Source of the DNA: CAZXYS01 sp964645005
Lineage (GTDB): Bacteria > Bacteroidota > Ignavibacteria > Kapaibacteriales > UBA2268
Direction of reading: 5' to 3'
Length of the DNA stretch: 45,384 nt
NCBI GenBank assembly: GCA_964645005.1
Contig: CAZXYS010000034.1
Location: forward strand, 1 to 45,384
Shown here: positions 1-7,282 of the stretch, one piece after another
Position numbering within the stretch: the stretch's first letter is position 1
Layout: each line of letters begins with the position of its first letter
The notes under the pieces: model-generated
Seen by the model: only the letters and a program-made list of their open reading frames with translations
The model's database searches: none
What the model was told of the DNA's origin: nothing
Translations under genes and position numbers: made by a program

Positions 1-330
1 AAATCCAAGATCACAGTTAAAAAACTCAGCGAAATCAATCAAATCAGCGCAAATCAGCAGTTCAAAAATTGATCCGTCAGGATTTCAATGTTAGTAGAAA
101 CCACATCCTCCGCACACCCAGATTAATCCGTAGGATTTAAACATCGCCATCCCATCCGCCGTATAATTCCTACGGAATAGTGCCCCATTCCGGCAGCATC
201 CCCTCTACTAACGTTCAATCCCTGCGGGATACCCCCCTCTTACCGACCCCCGATCTTTGAAAACTAACTTAAAATTTAAAAACTAAAGAAGTAATATCAT
301 CAATACAGTTTAAAATCGTCTACGAATTTT
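1..330. other. Intergenic region with four short related palindromes
   Basis: No convincing coding frame is visible. The stretch carries four short inverted repeats with related but different arms: ATCC/GGAT near 72-83, AATCC/GGATT at 125-137, ATTCC/GGAAT at 166-178 and ATCCC/GGGAT at 218-230. Each has a 3-4 nt spacer such as GTA, TAC or TGC. They look like diverged members of one dispersed non-coding element. The last ~70 bases before 331 are AT-rich and probably hold the promoter of the ABC-F gene, although I could not fix its -10 and -35 boxes. Confidence 0.5.
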
Positions 331-2310
331 ATGCTAAATATATCGAAAATATCGATGCATTTTGCGGGCAGCTATCTGTTCAACGATGTCTCCTTCTCAG
401 TTAAGGAAAATGACAGGATTGGACTGATAGGCAGGAATGGTTCCGGCAAAACGACACTTCTCAGGCTCATCAAAGGATTAGATCAGCCTGAAGTAGGAAT
501 TGTCGCCAAACCTAACAATTACAAAGTAGGATATCTTCCCCAGGAAGGCATTGTCGAATCCGAAAAAAATGTCTTTGCTGAAGCCGAAACCGCCCTTGTC
601 GAACTCAAGCAGCTCGAGAAGAAGATAAAACAACTCTCGGCGGAAATTTCCGAACGAACAGACTATGAATCCGCTGAATACCACAACAAAGTCCAGCAGC
701 TAACTGATGCTAATGAGCGCTATTCAATATTAGGAGCGGGCTCGTCCGAAGCTGAAATAGAGAAAATATTGCTGGGTCTTGGATTTCTTCGCGAAGATTT
801 CAACCGCCCGGTTAATGAGTTCAGTGGCGGCTGGCAGATGCGCCTGGAACTGGCGAAAATACTCCTCAGCCGTCCCGATTGCATCCTGCTCGACGAGCCG
901 ACAAACCATCTGGACATCGAATCCATCCGCTGGCTGGAGGAGTTCCTGAAAAACTACCCCGGCTCAATAATCATTGTATCCCACGACAGCCGCTTTTTGG
1001 ATTCGATAACGAATCGCACTATAGAACTTTCCAACGGTAAAATCTACGATATGAACCTGCCATTCTCACAATTTGTCGAGCAGCGGGAAATCCTACGCGA
1101 GCAGCAGTGGGCGGCATATAAAAACCAACAGAAGAAAATCGCACAGCAGGAAAGATTCATAGAGCGTTTCCGCTACAAAGCGACTCTTGCATCCCGCGTC
1201 CAGTCCAAAATAAAACAACTCGATAAAATGGAAAAGATTGAAGTCGAAGATGAAGATACTTCCTCAATAGCCCTAAATTTCCCCGAACCGCCTCGCTCCG
1301 GACGAGTTGTAGTTGATATGCACAAGCTGACAAAACGCTACGACGATAATTTAGTTCTAAAAGATATTGATCTTACTCTTGAGCGCGGTGAAAAAATCGC
1401 TTTCGTAGGCAGAAACGGCGAAGGAAAAACTACCCTCTCAAAAATCATAGCCGGAGAAGAAGATTTCGAAGGCGAATTTAAGCTTGGCTACAACGTCGAG
1501 ATAGGCTGCTATGCACAGCATCAGGCGGAAATGCTTGATGGAGATTCCACAGTTTTCGAGATCATCGATAATGCTGCCACCGGCGAAATGCGAACCCAGG
1601 TGCGGAATCTGCTTGGTGCATTTCTCTTCAGCGGCGATTCGATTTACAAAAAGGTAAGAGTACTTTCCGGCGGCGAAAAATCAAGATTGGCTATAGCTCG
1701 CTTACTGCTGAAGCCCTCAAATCTACTGATTCTCGACGAGCCTACAAACCACCTGGACATGCTCTCAAAAAATGTTCTCAAAGATGCTCTGCTGAATTTC
1801 AAAGGTACTCTGATACTCGTCTCACACGACAGGGATTTCCTCCAGGATCTCACTGATAAGACTATCCAATTTAAAAATCACAATATAAAAGAGTATACCG
1901 GCGGCATCAACGAATTCCTGGAAAAACAGCAATTAGACACTTTAAAGCAGCTCGAAGTCTCCAAAGTCAGCAAATCCAAAAACAAAAAGGAAGACAACCC
2001 GGGCGAAGCAAAACGCACCCGCGAAAAACAAAAAGAATACCAGCGCGAAGAAAGCCGGCTCAAACGACAGATAGCACAAACTGAAAATGAGATTCACGAG
2101 TTGGAACACAAAATAACTGAATTAGAGGAGATATTTTCCGATCCCGAATTTTTCTCAGATATTGAAAAATCAAAGGATAAACAAAAAGAATACAGCCGTC
2201 TTAAAGAGAATTTATCTGCAAAAATGGGGGAATGGACTACACTGGAAGAACAACTCGAAGAGTTAATCTCAGAAAAACAGGAAGCCATCAAATCATTGAA
2301 GGAAAAATAA
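331..2310 (+). CDS. ABC-F family ATP-binding protein (Uup/EttA-like)
   Basis: This soluble twin-ATPase belongs to the ABC-F class, whose members act on ribosomes (translation factor or ribosome protection) rather than in transport. It has no membrane segments. Domain 1 has Walker A GRNGSGKT (residues ~34-41), signature FSGGW (~164-168) and Walker B ILLDEPTNHLD (~185-195). A charged inter-domain linker (~240-310) corresponds to the P-site tRNA interaction motif region. Domain 2 has Walker A GRNGEGKT (~360-367), signature LSGGE (~445-449) and a second LDEPTNHLD. The last ~120 residues are a Lys/Glu-rich coiled coil, as in Uup-type members. The 659-aa length is normal for the family. The gene stands alone, and a bidirectional terminator follows. 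I cannot say which ABC-F subfamily it is, or whether it confers antibiotic resistance. Confidence 0.93.
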   Translation: MLNISKISMHFAGSYLFNDVSFSVKENDRIGLIGRNGSGKTTLLRLIKGLDQPEVGIVAKPNNYKVGYLPQEGIVESEKNVFAEAETALVELKQLEKKIKQLSAEISERTDYESAEYHNKVQQLTDANERYSILGAGSSEAEIEKILLGLGFLREDFNRPVNEFSGGWQMRLELAKILLSRPDCILLDEPTNHLDIESIRWLEEFLKNYPGSIIIVSHDSRFLDSITNRTIELSNGKIYDMNLPFSQFVEQREILREQQWAAYKNQQKKIAQQERFIERFRYKATLASRVQSKIKQLDKMEKIEVEDEDTSSIALNFPEPPRSGRVVVDMHKLTKRYDDNLVLKDIDLTLERGEKIAFVGRNGEGKTTLSKIIAGEEDFEGEFKLGYNVEIGCYAQHQAEMLDGDSTVFEIIDNAATGEMRTQVRNLLGAFLFSGDSIYKKVRVLSGGEKSRLAIARLLLKPSNLLILDEPTNHLDMLSKNVLKDALLNFKGTLILVSHDRDFLQDLTDKTIQFKNHNIKEYTGGINEFLEKQQLDTLKQLEVSKVSKSKNKKEDNPGEAKRTREKQKEYQREESRLKRQIAQTENEIHELEHKITELEEIFSDPEFFSDIEKSKDKQKEYSRLKENLSAKMGEWTTLEEQLEELISEKQEAIKSLKEK

Positions 2311-2327
2311 CTTTAATTTTTATAGTA

Positions 2328-2363
2328 TAAAAAAAAAGCTGCCCTATTACAGACAGCCTTTTT
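2328..2363. terminator. Bidirectional rho-independent terminator
   Basis: A short stem (GCTGYC pairing with GGCAGC, including one G-U) is flanked by an A-run on the left and a T-run on the right, so it can terminate both convergent genes: the ABC-F gene on the plus strand and the DxDGDG-repeat gene on the minus strand. Confidence 0.7.
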
Positions 2364-2382
2364 GTTCAAAGTGAAGGGAGAT

Positions 2383-3226
2383 CTATTTCTGGTACATCAT
2401 TGTACCGGTTTTTACTTCCTTATCAGTGGTAATTCTGTAATAATACATTCCTCTCTTGATATCGTCGGGATTAACAAAGATGTCATGGTCGCCCTCGTTC
2501 AATTCTCCCTGATAAATATCCTTGACTTTATTACCCATCAGGTCAAACAGTTCTATATGCACCCGGTTTTTCTCTTCCATATTAAGTCTGATCCTTGTTC
2601 TCTGATCAAACGGATTTGGCGCATTCCCGAAGAGATTTAACTTCTGCTCTTCTTCTCTCCAGCACTGCCTCTTATGGTTTCTCTTCCTCTGTTTTTCACC
2701 ATCACATTCGCCAGTGCCATGGTCACATTTACCGTCGCCATCCTCATCTACGAAGTTANNNNNNNNNNNNNNNNNNNNNNNNNNNNNNNNNNNNNNNNNN
2801 NNNNNNNNNNNNNNNNNNNNNNNNNNNNNNNNNNNNNNNNNNNNNNNNNNNNNNNNNNTCGCAGACACCGTCGCCGTCTTCATCGACAAAATTGCCGTTG
2901 CCGCCTTTTCCCTCGCCGTTATTGCCTTTACGATTCTGATTGCCGTCACCGTCACAATTACCAGTGCCATGGTCACATTTACCGTCGCCATCCTCATCTA
3001 CGAAGTTATCGCAGACACCGTCGCCGTCTTCATCGACAAAATTGCCGTTGCCGCCTTTTCCCTTACCGCCAAGAATATCATCATGCTTATCGCCTTTATG
3101 CTCTTCTTTGTATTCGTAATCATGCCTGTTACGGTTTTTATCACCGCCGGCGTCGACTTCCATTGTCATTACGAGAAATGCCGCCAGGATCAAAGCTATT
3201 GTTGATATCGATATTATATGTTTCAT
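2383..3226 (-). CDS. Secreted DxDGDG-repeat protein with T9SS sorting domain (interrupted by assembly gap)
   Basis: The protein starts with a signal peptide (MKHIISISTIALILAAFLVM), followed by a His/Lys/Asp-rich segment. Glycine-rich repeats built on NFVDEDGDGVCD and NFVDEDGDGKCD follow; these loops resemble EF-hand or thrombospondin type-3 calcium-binding loops with added cysteines. The C-terminal ~85 residues are a T9SS sorting domain: an APNPF start, a LFDLMGNKV strand and a RGMYYYRI ending. A perfect Shine-Dalgarno (GGAGG) sits just upstream of the ATG. The run of 100 Ns (2759-2858) falls inside the repeats and artificially splits the gene into two frames; deleting the Ns restores one frame exactly. 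The true repeat number is unknown. It is the terminal gene of a minus-strand group headed by a sigma-54 regulator and has its own sigma-54-like promoter. Calcium binding and surface location are inferred. Confidence 0.85.
2711..3063. repeat. Tandem repeat, ~150-bp unit, spanning the gap
   Basis: A 103-bp block (2961-3063) recurs without visible change as 2711-2758 plus 2859-2913, with the N-run in between. Ignoring the Ns, the two copies are offset by 150 bp, which is 50 codons. Within each unit two shorter copies encode FVDEDGDG, so the array is a repeat within a repeat. This explains the assembly break. Confidence 0.9.
2759..2858. other. Assembly gap (100 Ns)
   Basis: Exactly 100 Ns, a common placeholder for a gap of unknown size. 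The left flank ends in gaagtta and the right flank begins tcgcagacacc; these two ends join seamlessly in the intact copy at 3001-3016. The missing DNA is therefore either nothing or a whole number of repeat units. Confidence 0.98.
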
Positions 3227-3303
3227 TTTTACCTCCGGATTATTGAAAAATTTTGTTTTTGATCTAATAATTTTGCTTTGAGATGATCACTGCGGATTAC
3301 ATT

Positions 3304-3319
3304 TCAACATCTATGCCAA
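3304..3319 (-). promoter_or_regulatory. Sigma-54-like -24/-12 promoter upstream of the DxDGDG/T9SS gene
   Basis: Read on the minus strand the element is TTGGCATAGATGTTGA, against the sigma-54 consensus TTGGCAC-N5-TTGCW. The -24 half matches well, but the -12 half has GA where GC is expected. It lies 78-93 bp upstream of the ATG at 3226, with TCGA-motif repeats further upstream, the usual position for activator sites. Confidence 0.4.
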
Positions 3320-3348
3320 ACTGTGTGGATTAGCTCTGGAGGCTGTTT

Positions 3349-3419
3349 TCGAAGAATTTTCGATTTTTTAAGGGTGAGTTTTTTCGTCGAAATTGTCGAA
3401 TTTTTACAAGAATTGTCGA
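3349..3419. promoter_or_regulatory. Cluster of TTGTCGA-type motifs (possible activator binding sites)
   Basis: AATTGTCGA occurs at 3391-3399 and again at 3411-3419, spaced exactly 20 bp, about two helical turns. TTCGAAGAATTTTCGA lies at 3349-3364 and a TCGAAATTGTCGA partial palindrome overlaps the first copy. Nearly the same half-site forms the palindrome at 6864-6885 upstream of the sigma-54 regulator gene. Binding by that regulator is inference. Confidence 0.4.
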
Positions 3420-3430
3420 GGGTTGGAAAG

Positions 3431-4717
3431 TTAAAATCCCGCTTCAACAGAAAAATTCACCGAATTACCATAATAATTGAAAAATGGCGAATTCGAATTA
3501 TTATTTATATAATAATATGACAGTGTGAGTTCAATTCCGTTGAAAACAAGAATAGAGGTGTCAAACGACCTGCTTACATTCGCCAGAATACCCGAATAAT
3601 CATCCCGCCGGTCATCAGCGGAACCCGTGACATCAGTATCATCTGTCAATAGATCAATTTCGTACAAATAATGTTTATAAGAATAGAAACCGGTCAACTT
3701 TACCGTATATTTATCAAATAAAATTTTTGTCAACTTCAGCGATACGTCAGAACTTTCATAGCTGTAGGGATCGTCGAACAGTTCATCCTCGCCGTAATAA
3801 TCCGCTGTCCCGCTTACCAGCGAAGTGCCGTCCCTGCTCATAATAAAACTCTTTCCGAGATACAGCGACAGCCCCGTCTTTTTCCCGAGCGACTGCCCAA
3901 TGTTTGCATTCAGCGTGAGCCTCCCCGAAAACGGATCCTTATACACAATCCCCGGCGTATAGATAATATCACTGCCCGTTCCGCCCATGCTTTGCCTTTG
4001 CTTCATCTGTTTGCCGTTGTCGCCGCCATGTCCGGGTCGTACTTCAACAGAAGAACCGGAGGCAGCTGTCATATCTGTATCTACAGGCTGCGTATCAAAT
4101 TGAGATAAAGAAATATAATTTTTCAATCCCATATCGGCGCCTAAGAACAGACTTGTATTCGTCGGAAAAGAAGTTTGATAGCCAGCGGAAAGATAATTCT
4201 CGAAATATGTCATATCATTGAAATTTGGATACGTCCTATAACGGAACTTATAGCCAGCCTCGACAGAACCCGCCTCGCCAATATAATGCTCCAGCGAAGC
4301 CGACACCGCCCCTTGATAATAATCATAAAATTCCAGAGCTTCTTTATCAATCCTGCCTGACATGGACGAAAACAGCCCCAGCACCGAATTAACCTCTTTT
4401 TTCGCATCCCCATCCTTATGGAAATAAAAATCATACGAGAAAGCAAGATTATGATTTGAGTACAATCTATCAGGATAGCTGCCGAAATGTGTCAATCCCA
4501 GATTATAGCTCGCCGCCCATGGATCATTTTTAGGGAAGTAGCCGATTGCCAGCGAATTTCTGTTAACATAAGTCGGCTTGGAAATATCAGAGCGGAAGGC
4601 ATTCTCATCATACCCATTTTCTATGGACAGATTCCCCGCCCATTCCGCCCTCAACGGCATACTAAGACAGAAAAAAGCCGTCAAAAAAATAATTATATAT
4701 ATTTTCACTCTACTCAT
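3431..4717 (-). CDS. Outer-membrane beta-barrel protein
   Basis: A 428-aa protein with a signal peptide (MSRVKIYIIIFLTAFFCLSM, cleavage after ...LRA) and no internal hydrophobic helix. The body is a succession of alternating polar/aromatic strands (for example NSLAIGYFP, GAVSASLEHYIG, AGYKFRYRTYP, YTVKLTGFYSYKHYLYEI). It ends in FSVEAGF, where the terminal phenylalanine is typical of a BAM-recognised beta-signal. I do not recognise a named family; a porin-like or assembly-scaffold role is possible. It lies between two DxDGDG-repeat genes on the same strand, 114 bp after the upstream one, which suggests a shared envelope function. No good Shine-Dalgarno is visible, and the promoter region contains short GTTAGCCGTT-type direct repeats near 4750-4770. 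Confidence 0.75.
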   Translation of the reverse strand: MSRVKIYIIIFLTAFFCLSMPLRAEWAGNLSIENGYDENAFRSDISKPTYVNRNSLAIGYFPKNDPWAASYNLGLTHFGSYPDRLYSNHNLAFSYDFYFHKDGDAKKEVNSVLGLFSSMSGRIDKEALEFYDYYQGAVSASLEHYIGEAGSVEAGYKFRYRTYPNFNDMTYFENYLSAGYQTSFPTNTSLFLGADMGLKNYISLSQFDTQPVDTDMTAASGSSVEVRPGHGGDNGKQMKQRQSMGGTGSDIIYTPGIVYKDPFSGRLTLNANIGQSLGKKTGLSLYLGKSFIMSRDGTSLVSGTADYYGEDELFDDPYSYESSDVSLKLTKILFDKYTVKLTGFYSYKHYLYEIDLLTDDTDVTGSADDRRDDYSGILANVSRSFDTSILVFNGIELTLSYYYINNNSNSPFFNYYGNSVNFSVEAGF

Positions 4718-4831
4718 TTTAATCTAATTCTTTGCAATTCTTCCATTAGCCGTTCTCCGTTAGCCGTTAACCTCTATCCATAACACATAAATTTCGCAAT
4801 ACCAATCAAGCCATCATAGGAATGACAGGGC

Positions 4832-5266
4832 TCATTTCCCCTTACCATGATGACCGCCTCGTTTACCTTTCCGCTTGAAGTTATGCAGCCCCATACCAGA
4901 ACATCTTTTATCGTTGACGCCGTCACCATCCTTATCGATGAAGTGGTCGCGTTTTCTCATGCGTTGGCGCTTCTTCCGTCCTTTTTGCCCCTGCTGATTC
5001 CCTTGCTGGGTTAATCTATCATCAATGCCGTCACCATCCTTATCGACGAAACCTTCGAGGTTATTCTCTTTATTTTCGGTTTGTAGGTCATTGGTTTGCT
5101 GGTCATCGCTTTCTTGCTGTTCTTGCTTGTTTTCCTGTTTTTTAGACTGCTGTTCAGCTTGTTCTTGCTTCTCCTGTTTCTCGGCAGGTTCCTGCTTACT
5201 TTCCTGCGCAAGCATAATTAGAGGTATCAGCAGCATTAGTACAATATTTACTATTAATTTTGTCAT
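4832..5266 (-). CDS. Secreted Gln/Glu-rich protein with two DxDGDG loops
   Basis: A small 144-aa protein: signal peptide (MTKLIVNIVLMLLIPLIMLA, then QES), a long low-complexity Gln/Glu/Lys segment (~22-70), a loop GFVDKDGDGIDDR, a very basic stretch, a second loop HFIDKDGDGVNDKR, and a Gly/His/Lys-rich tail. The two acidic loops match the calcium-loop pattern (D-x-D-G-D-G) of its neighbour at 2383-3226, but there are no repeats of repeats and no T9SS signal. A Shine-Dalgarno (GGAG) precedes the ATG. It lies downstream of the sigma-54 regulator gene, separated from it by a palindrome-rich spacer. I do not recognise the family; divalent-metal binding in the periplasm or at the surface is the plausible reading. 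Confidence 0.75.
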   Translation of the reverse strand: MTKLIVNIVLMLLIPLIMLAQESKQEPAEKQEKQEQAEQQSKKQENKQEQQESDDQQTNDLQTENKENNLEGFVDKDGDGIDDRLTQQGNQQGQKGRKKRQRMRKRDHFIDKDGDGVNDKRCSGMGLHNFKRKGKRGGHHGKGK

Positions 5267-5313
5267 AATTACTTCTCCAATCTGTCGATTGCTGCAATTG
5301 TCAATCTATTTAT

Positions 5314-5363
5314 CAACCACAGGGTTAACCTTTCTTTCAACCACAGGGTTAACCCTGTGGTTG
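5314..5363. promoter_or_regulatory. Perfect 26-bp palindrome plus an upstream half copy
   Basis: Positions 5338-5363 form a perfect palindrome centred on GTTAAC with arms CAACCACAGGGTT and its complement. A direct copy of the first 17 bases (CAACCACAGGGTTAACC) lies at 5314-5330. It sits between the regulator gene and the DxDGDG gene. It has no T-run, so a simple terminator is unlikely; an operator, an mRNA-processing stem or a mobile hairpin are all possible. Confidence 0.6.
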
Positions 5364-5378
5364 ATAGCCTGCAACCAT

Positions 5379-6749
5379 TTATCTGATCTTATACTTCGAA
5401 ATCTTATATCTCAGAGTTCTTTCCGAGATATTAAGCATGTCGGCGGCTTTTACCTGGTTACCGTTAGCCTTTTCCAGCGCCTTTGTAATCAGTGCCGACT
5501 CCATTTTTTTAATCTTATCATTCAGGTCGCCCACTTCAACTTCATCAAAATCAATCTGTTCATTATAATCCTTATCCGTATCCGAAATATCCGGTAAATC
5601 TTCCTTTTTAATATACTTATCTCTTGTCAAGACGACCGAGCGCTGAATAAGATTTTCCAACTCGCGCACATTCCCCGGATAGTCATATCTCATCAGGTCG
5701 TCGAGCGCTTCCTTCGACGCTGACTTCACGTTCTTCCCATTGAACTCCGCATATTTCTTGATAAAATGATCGATAAGTTTTGGAATATCCTCTCTGCGCT
5801 TCCTCAGCGGCGGAATATCAATATTAACGACATTCAACCTGTAATAGAGGTCTTCCCTGAAATCACCGTCTTTGATCATTTTCTCCAGGTTGCGGTTAGT
5901 CGCTGATATAATCCTTACATCCGGATCGATCGTGCCAGAGCCGCCGAGCCGTTCGATTTGCCCGAACTGCAGTGCCCTAAGCATTTTCACCTGTATCTGC
6001 AGCGGAATATCGCCGACTTCATCAATGAAGAGAGTCCCCGTATCCGCCTGCTCGAACTTTCCTATCCTCTGCTTCGCAGCGCCTGTATAAGCGCCTTTCT
6101 CGTGTCCGAACAACTCGCTTTCGAAAAGCGTCTCCGGCATAGCGGCACAATTCACTACGACGAACGGTTTATCGCTCCTATCGCTTGCATAATGGATAGC
6201 TTTAGCGATAAGTTCCTTACCGGTACCGCTTTCACCCCGGATCAGCACACTCGCCTTCGATTTTGCGACTCGTCCGGCGGTATTCAGCACCTCCTGCATT
6301 TCCGCGCTCTGATAAATAATCGAATCGAATGAGAACTTCTCGGAAAGCTGCTGTTTCAGCATTTCATTCTCCGACATGAGCATGTGCCTTTCCTTAGCTC
6401 TGTCGATAAGGTGCACCAGTTCCATCAGTTCAATAGGCTTTTGAATATAATCATAAGCGCCCTTTTGCATCAGGTTTACAGCGCCTTCGATACTGCCGTA
6501 AGCAGTCATGATAAGCACCGGGATCATCGGATTTATCTTCTTCGTTTCATCGAGCACATCCTTGCCGTTCTTATCAGGCATCTTAAAATCAGTAATGACC
6601 ATATCCACCTGATTATTCCTGATATACTCGATACCTTCCGTGCCGGACGCCGCCGTCGTAACGTTATATCCCTTATTTTTAAGGAATCCCCCGATCGATT
6701 CTCTCTGGGATTCCTCGTCATCAATCAATATGATCTTAAAATTATCCAT
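5379..6749 (-). CDS. NtrC/AtoC-family sigma-54-dependent response regulator
   Basis: A three-domain transcription activator that needs phosphorylation and sigma-54 RNA polymerase. The receiver domain (~1-120) has acidic pair D10/D11, phospho-acceptor D54 (VITDF) and K104. The AAA+ domain has Walker A GESGTGKE (~172-179), an intact GAYTGA sigma-54 contact loop (~219-224) and Walker B TLFIDE (~239-244). The Fis-type helix-turn-helix ends in LNISERTLRYKISKYKIR. A longer frame begins at a TTG at 6764, but the ATG at 6749 gives the usual receiver start (MDNFKIILIDDEE), so I chose it. No histidine kinase gene is in the window, so its sensor is unknown. A sigma-54-like promoter and a palindrome lie upstream, suggesting autoregulation, and the downstream DxDGDG and barrel genes are natural candidate targets. 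Confidence 0.95.
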   Translation of the reverse strand: MDNFKIILIDDEESQRESIGGFLKNKGYNVTTAASGTEGIEYIRNNQVDMVITDFKMPDKNGKDVLDETKKINPMIPVLIMTAYGSIEGAVNLMQKGAYDYIQKPIELMELVHLIDRAKERHMLMSENEMLKQQLSEKFSFDSIIYQSAEMQEVLNTAGRVAKSKASVLIRGESGTGKELIAKAIHYASDRSDKPFVVVNCAAMPETLFESELFGHEKGAYTGAAKQRIGKFEQADTGTLFIDEVGDIPLQIQVKMLRALQFGQIERLGGSGTIDPDVRIISATNRNLEKMIKDGDFREDLYYRLNVVNIDIPPLRKRREDIPKLIDHFIKKYAEFNGKNVKSASKEALDDLMRYDYPGNVRELENLIQRSVVLTRDKYIKKEDLPDISDTDKDYNEQIDFDEVEVGDLNDKIKKMESALITKALEKANGNQVKAADMLNISERTLRYKISKYKIR

Positions 6750-6786
6750 ATCACCAATTAACAATTTATCTATCTTTAATTTAATT

Positions 6787-6803
6787 TACAAACTTTGTGC
6801 CAA
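6787..6803 (-). promoter_or_regulatory. Sigma-54-like promoter upstream of the response regulator
   Basis: On the minus strand the element reads TTGGCACAAAGTTTGTA: a perfect -24 half (TTGGCAC) and a -12 half TTGTA in place of TTGCW, with GG and GT correctly spaced by 10 nt. It lies ~38-54 bp upstream of the chosen ATG. The only important mismatch is T for C in the -12 GC doublet. Confidence 0.5.
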
Positions 6804-6863
6804 AGATGTAAGTTGTTATAATTACAACATTTATAAAAATTAATTGAAAATTGAATGATAATT

Positions 6864-6885
6864 TATTCGACAAATTTGTCGAATA
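6864..6885. promoter_or_regulatory. Perfect 22-bp palindrome, putative regulator binding site
   Basis: The palindrome has arms TATTCGACAAA/TTTGTCGAATA and is centred ~75-80 bp upstream of the sigma-54-like element, the usual place for an NtrC-type enhancer. Its half-site matches the repeated AATTGTCGA motif at 3391-3419. A further TTATCGAAAAA follows at 6886-6896. Confidence 0.5.
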
Positions 6886-7115
6886 TTATCGAAAAAAAGA
6901 ATAAAAGTGAGGGAAAAAATTGTAATGATGCAATTCAATCCTGATTCCCAAATCCCTTGCTTTGGAGAATACATAAAAAGTAACATTGCGAGATAAGTTC
7001 AGCTAAGCGAAATTCCGCTTTAGCAGGGCAAAGCCATCTATATCAAGTATCAATTGGGCATTTGAAAGACACGGTTTTGAGTTTTATTATAATTTCCTGC
7101 GTTTTCACACATTCT
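6886..7115. other. Non-coding stretch with an imperfect hairpin
   Basis: Nothing convincingly coding. A GCTAAGCG/CGCTTTAGC inverted repeat with a one-base bulge lies around 7002-7025, and TTCCCAAAT at ~6947-6955 resembles the hairpin arm at 8881-8891, so the stretch appears to hold debris of the same hairpin family. Confidence 0.4.
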
Positions 7116-7264
7116 CGGAATTTGGGAAGCAGGAGTGGTGGTAATTAATACAACCCCCTTAATCCCCCTTTTTTAAGGGGGAATAAGAGAAAGCGCAGAT
7201 GGATTTACGGTGAATGTGGAGTGAAGTTTTTTGATTGGAGGTTTCGTCAGATGCAGCATCTGAC
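7116..7264. repeat. 149-bp direct repeat, copy 1
   Basis: Matches 8892-9040 over 149 bp with four differences that I can count, all in the first ~70 bases; the last ~80 bases are identical. It contains a C-run/G-run hairpin (CCCCCTT/AAGGGGG, ~7176-7192) and a near-perfect palindrome (GTCAGATG-CAG-CATCTGAC) at 7246-7264. It ends 18 bp downstream of the stop of the 7283-8548 gene. Confidence 0.93.
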
Positions 7265-7282
7265 TGAACTGATAAAACAATA

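Noticed and set aside
2711..3063. CRISPR-like array
   Set aside because: The repeats are contiguous 150-bp coding units without spacers and encode FVDEDGDG loops.
2674..3246. Plus-strand frames across the gap
   Set aside because: They translate the complement of the DxDGDG repeats; the minus strand has signal peptide, ribosome site and T9SS domain.
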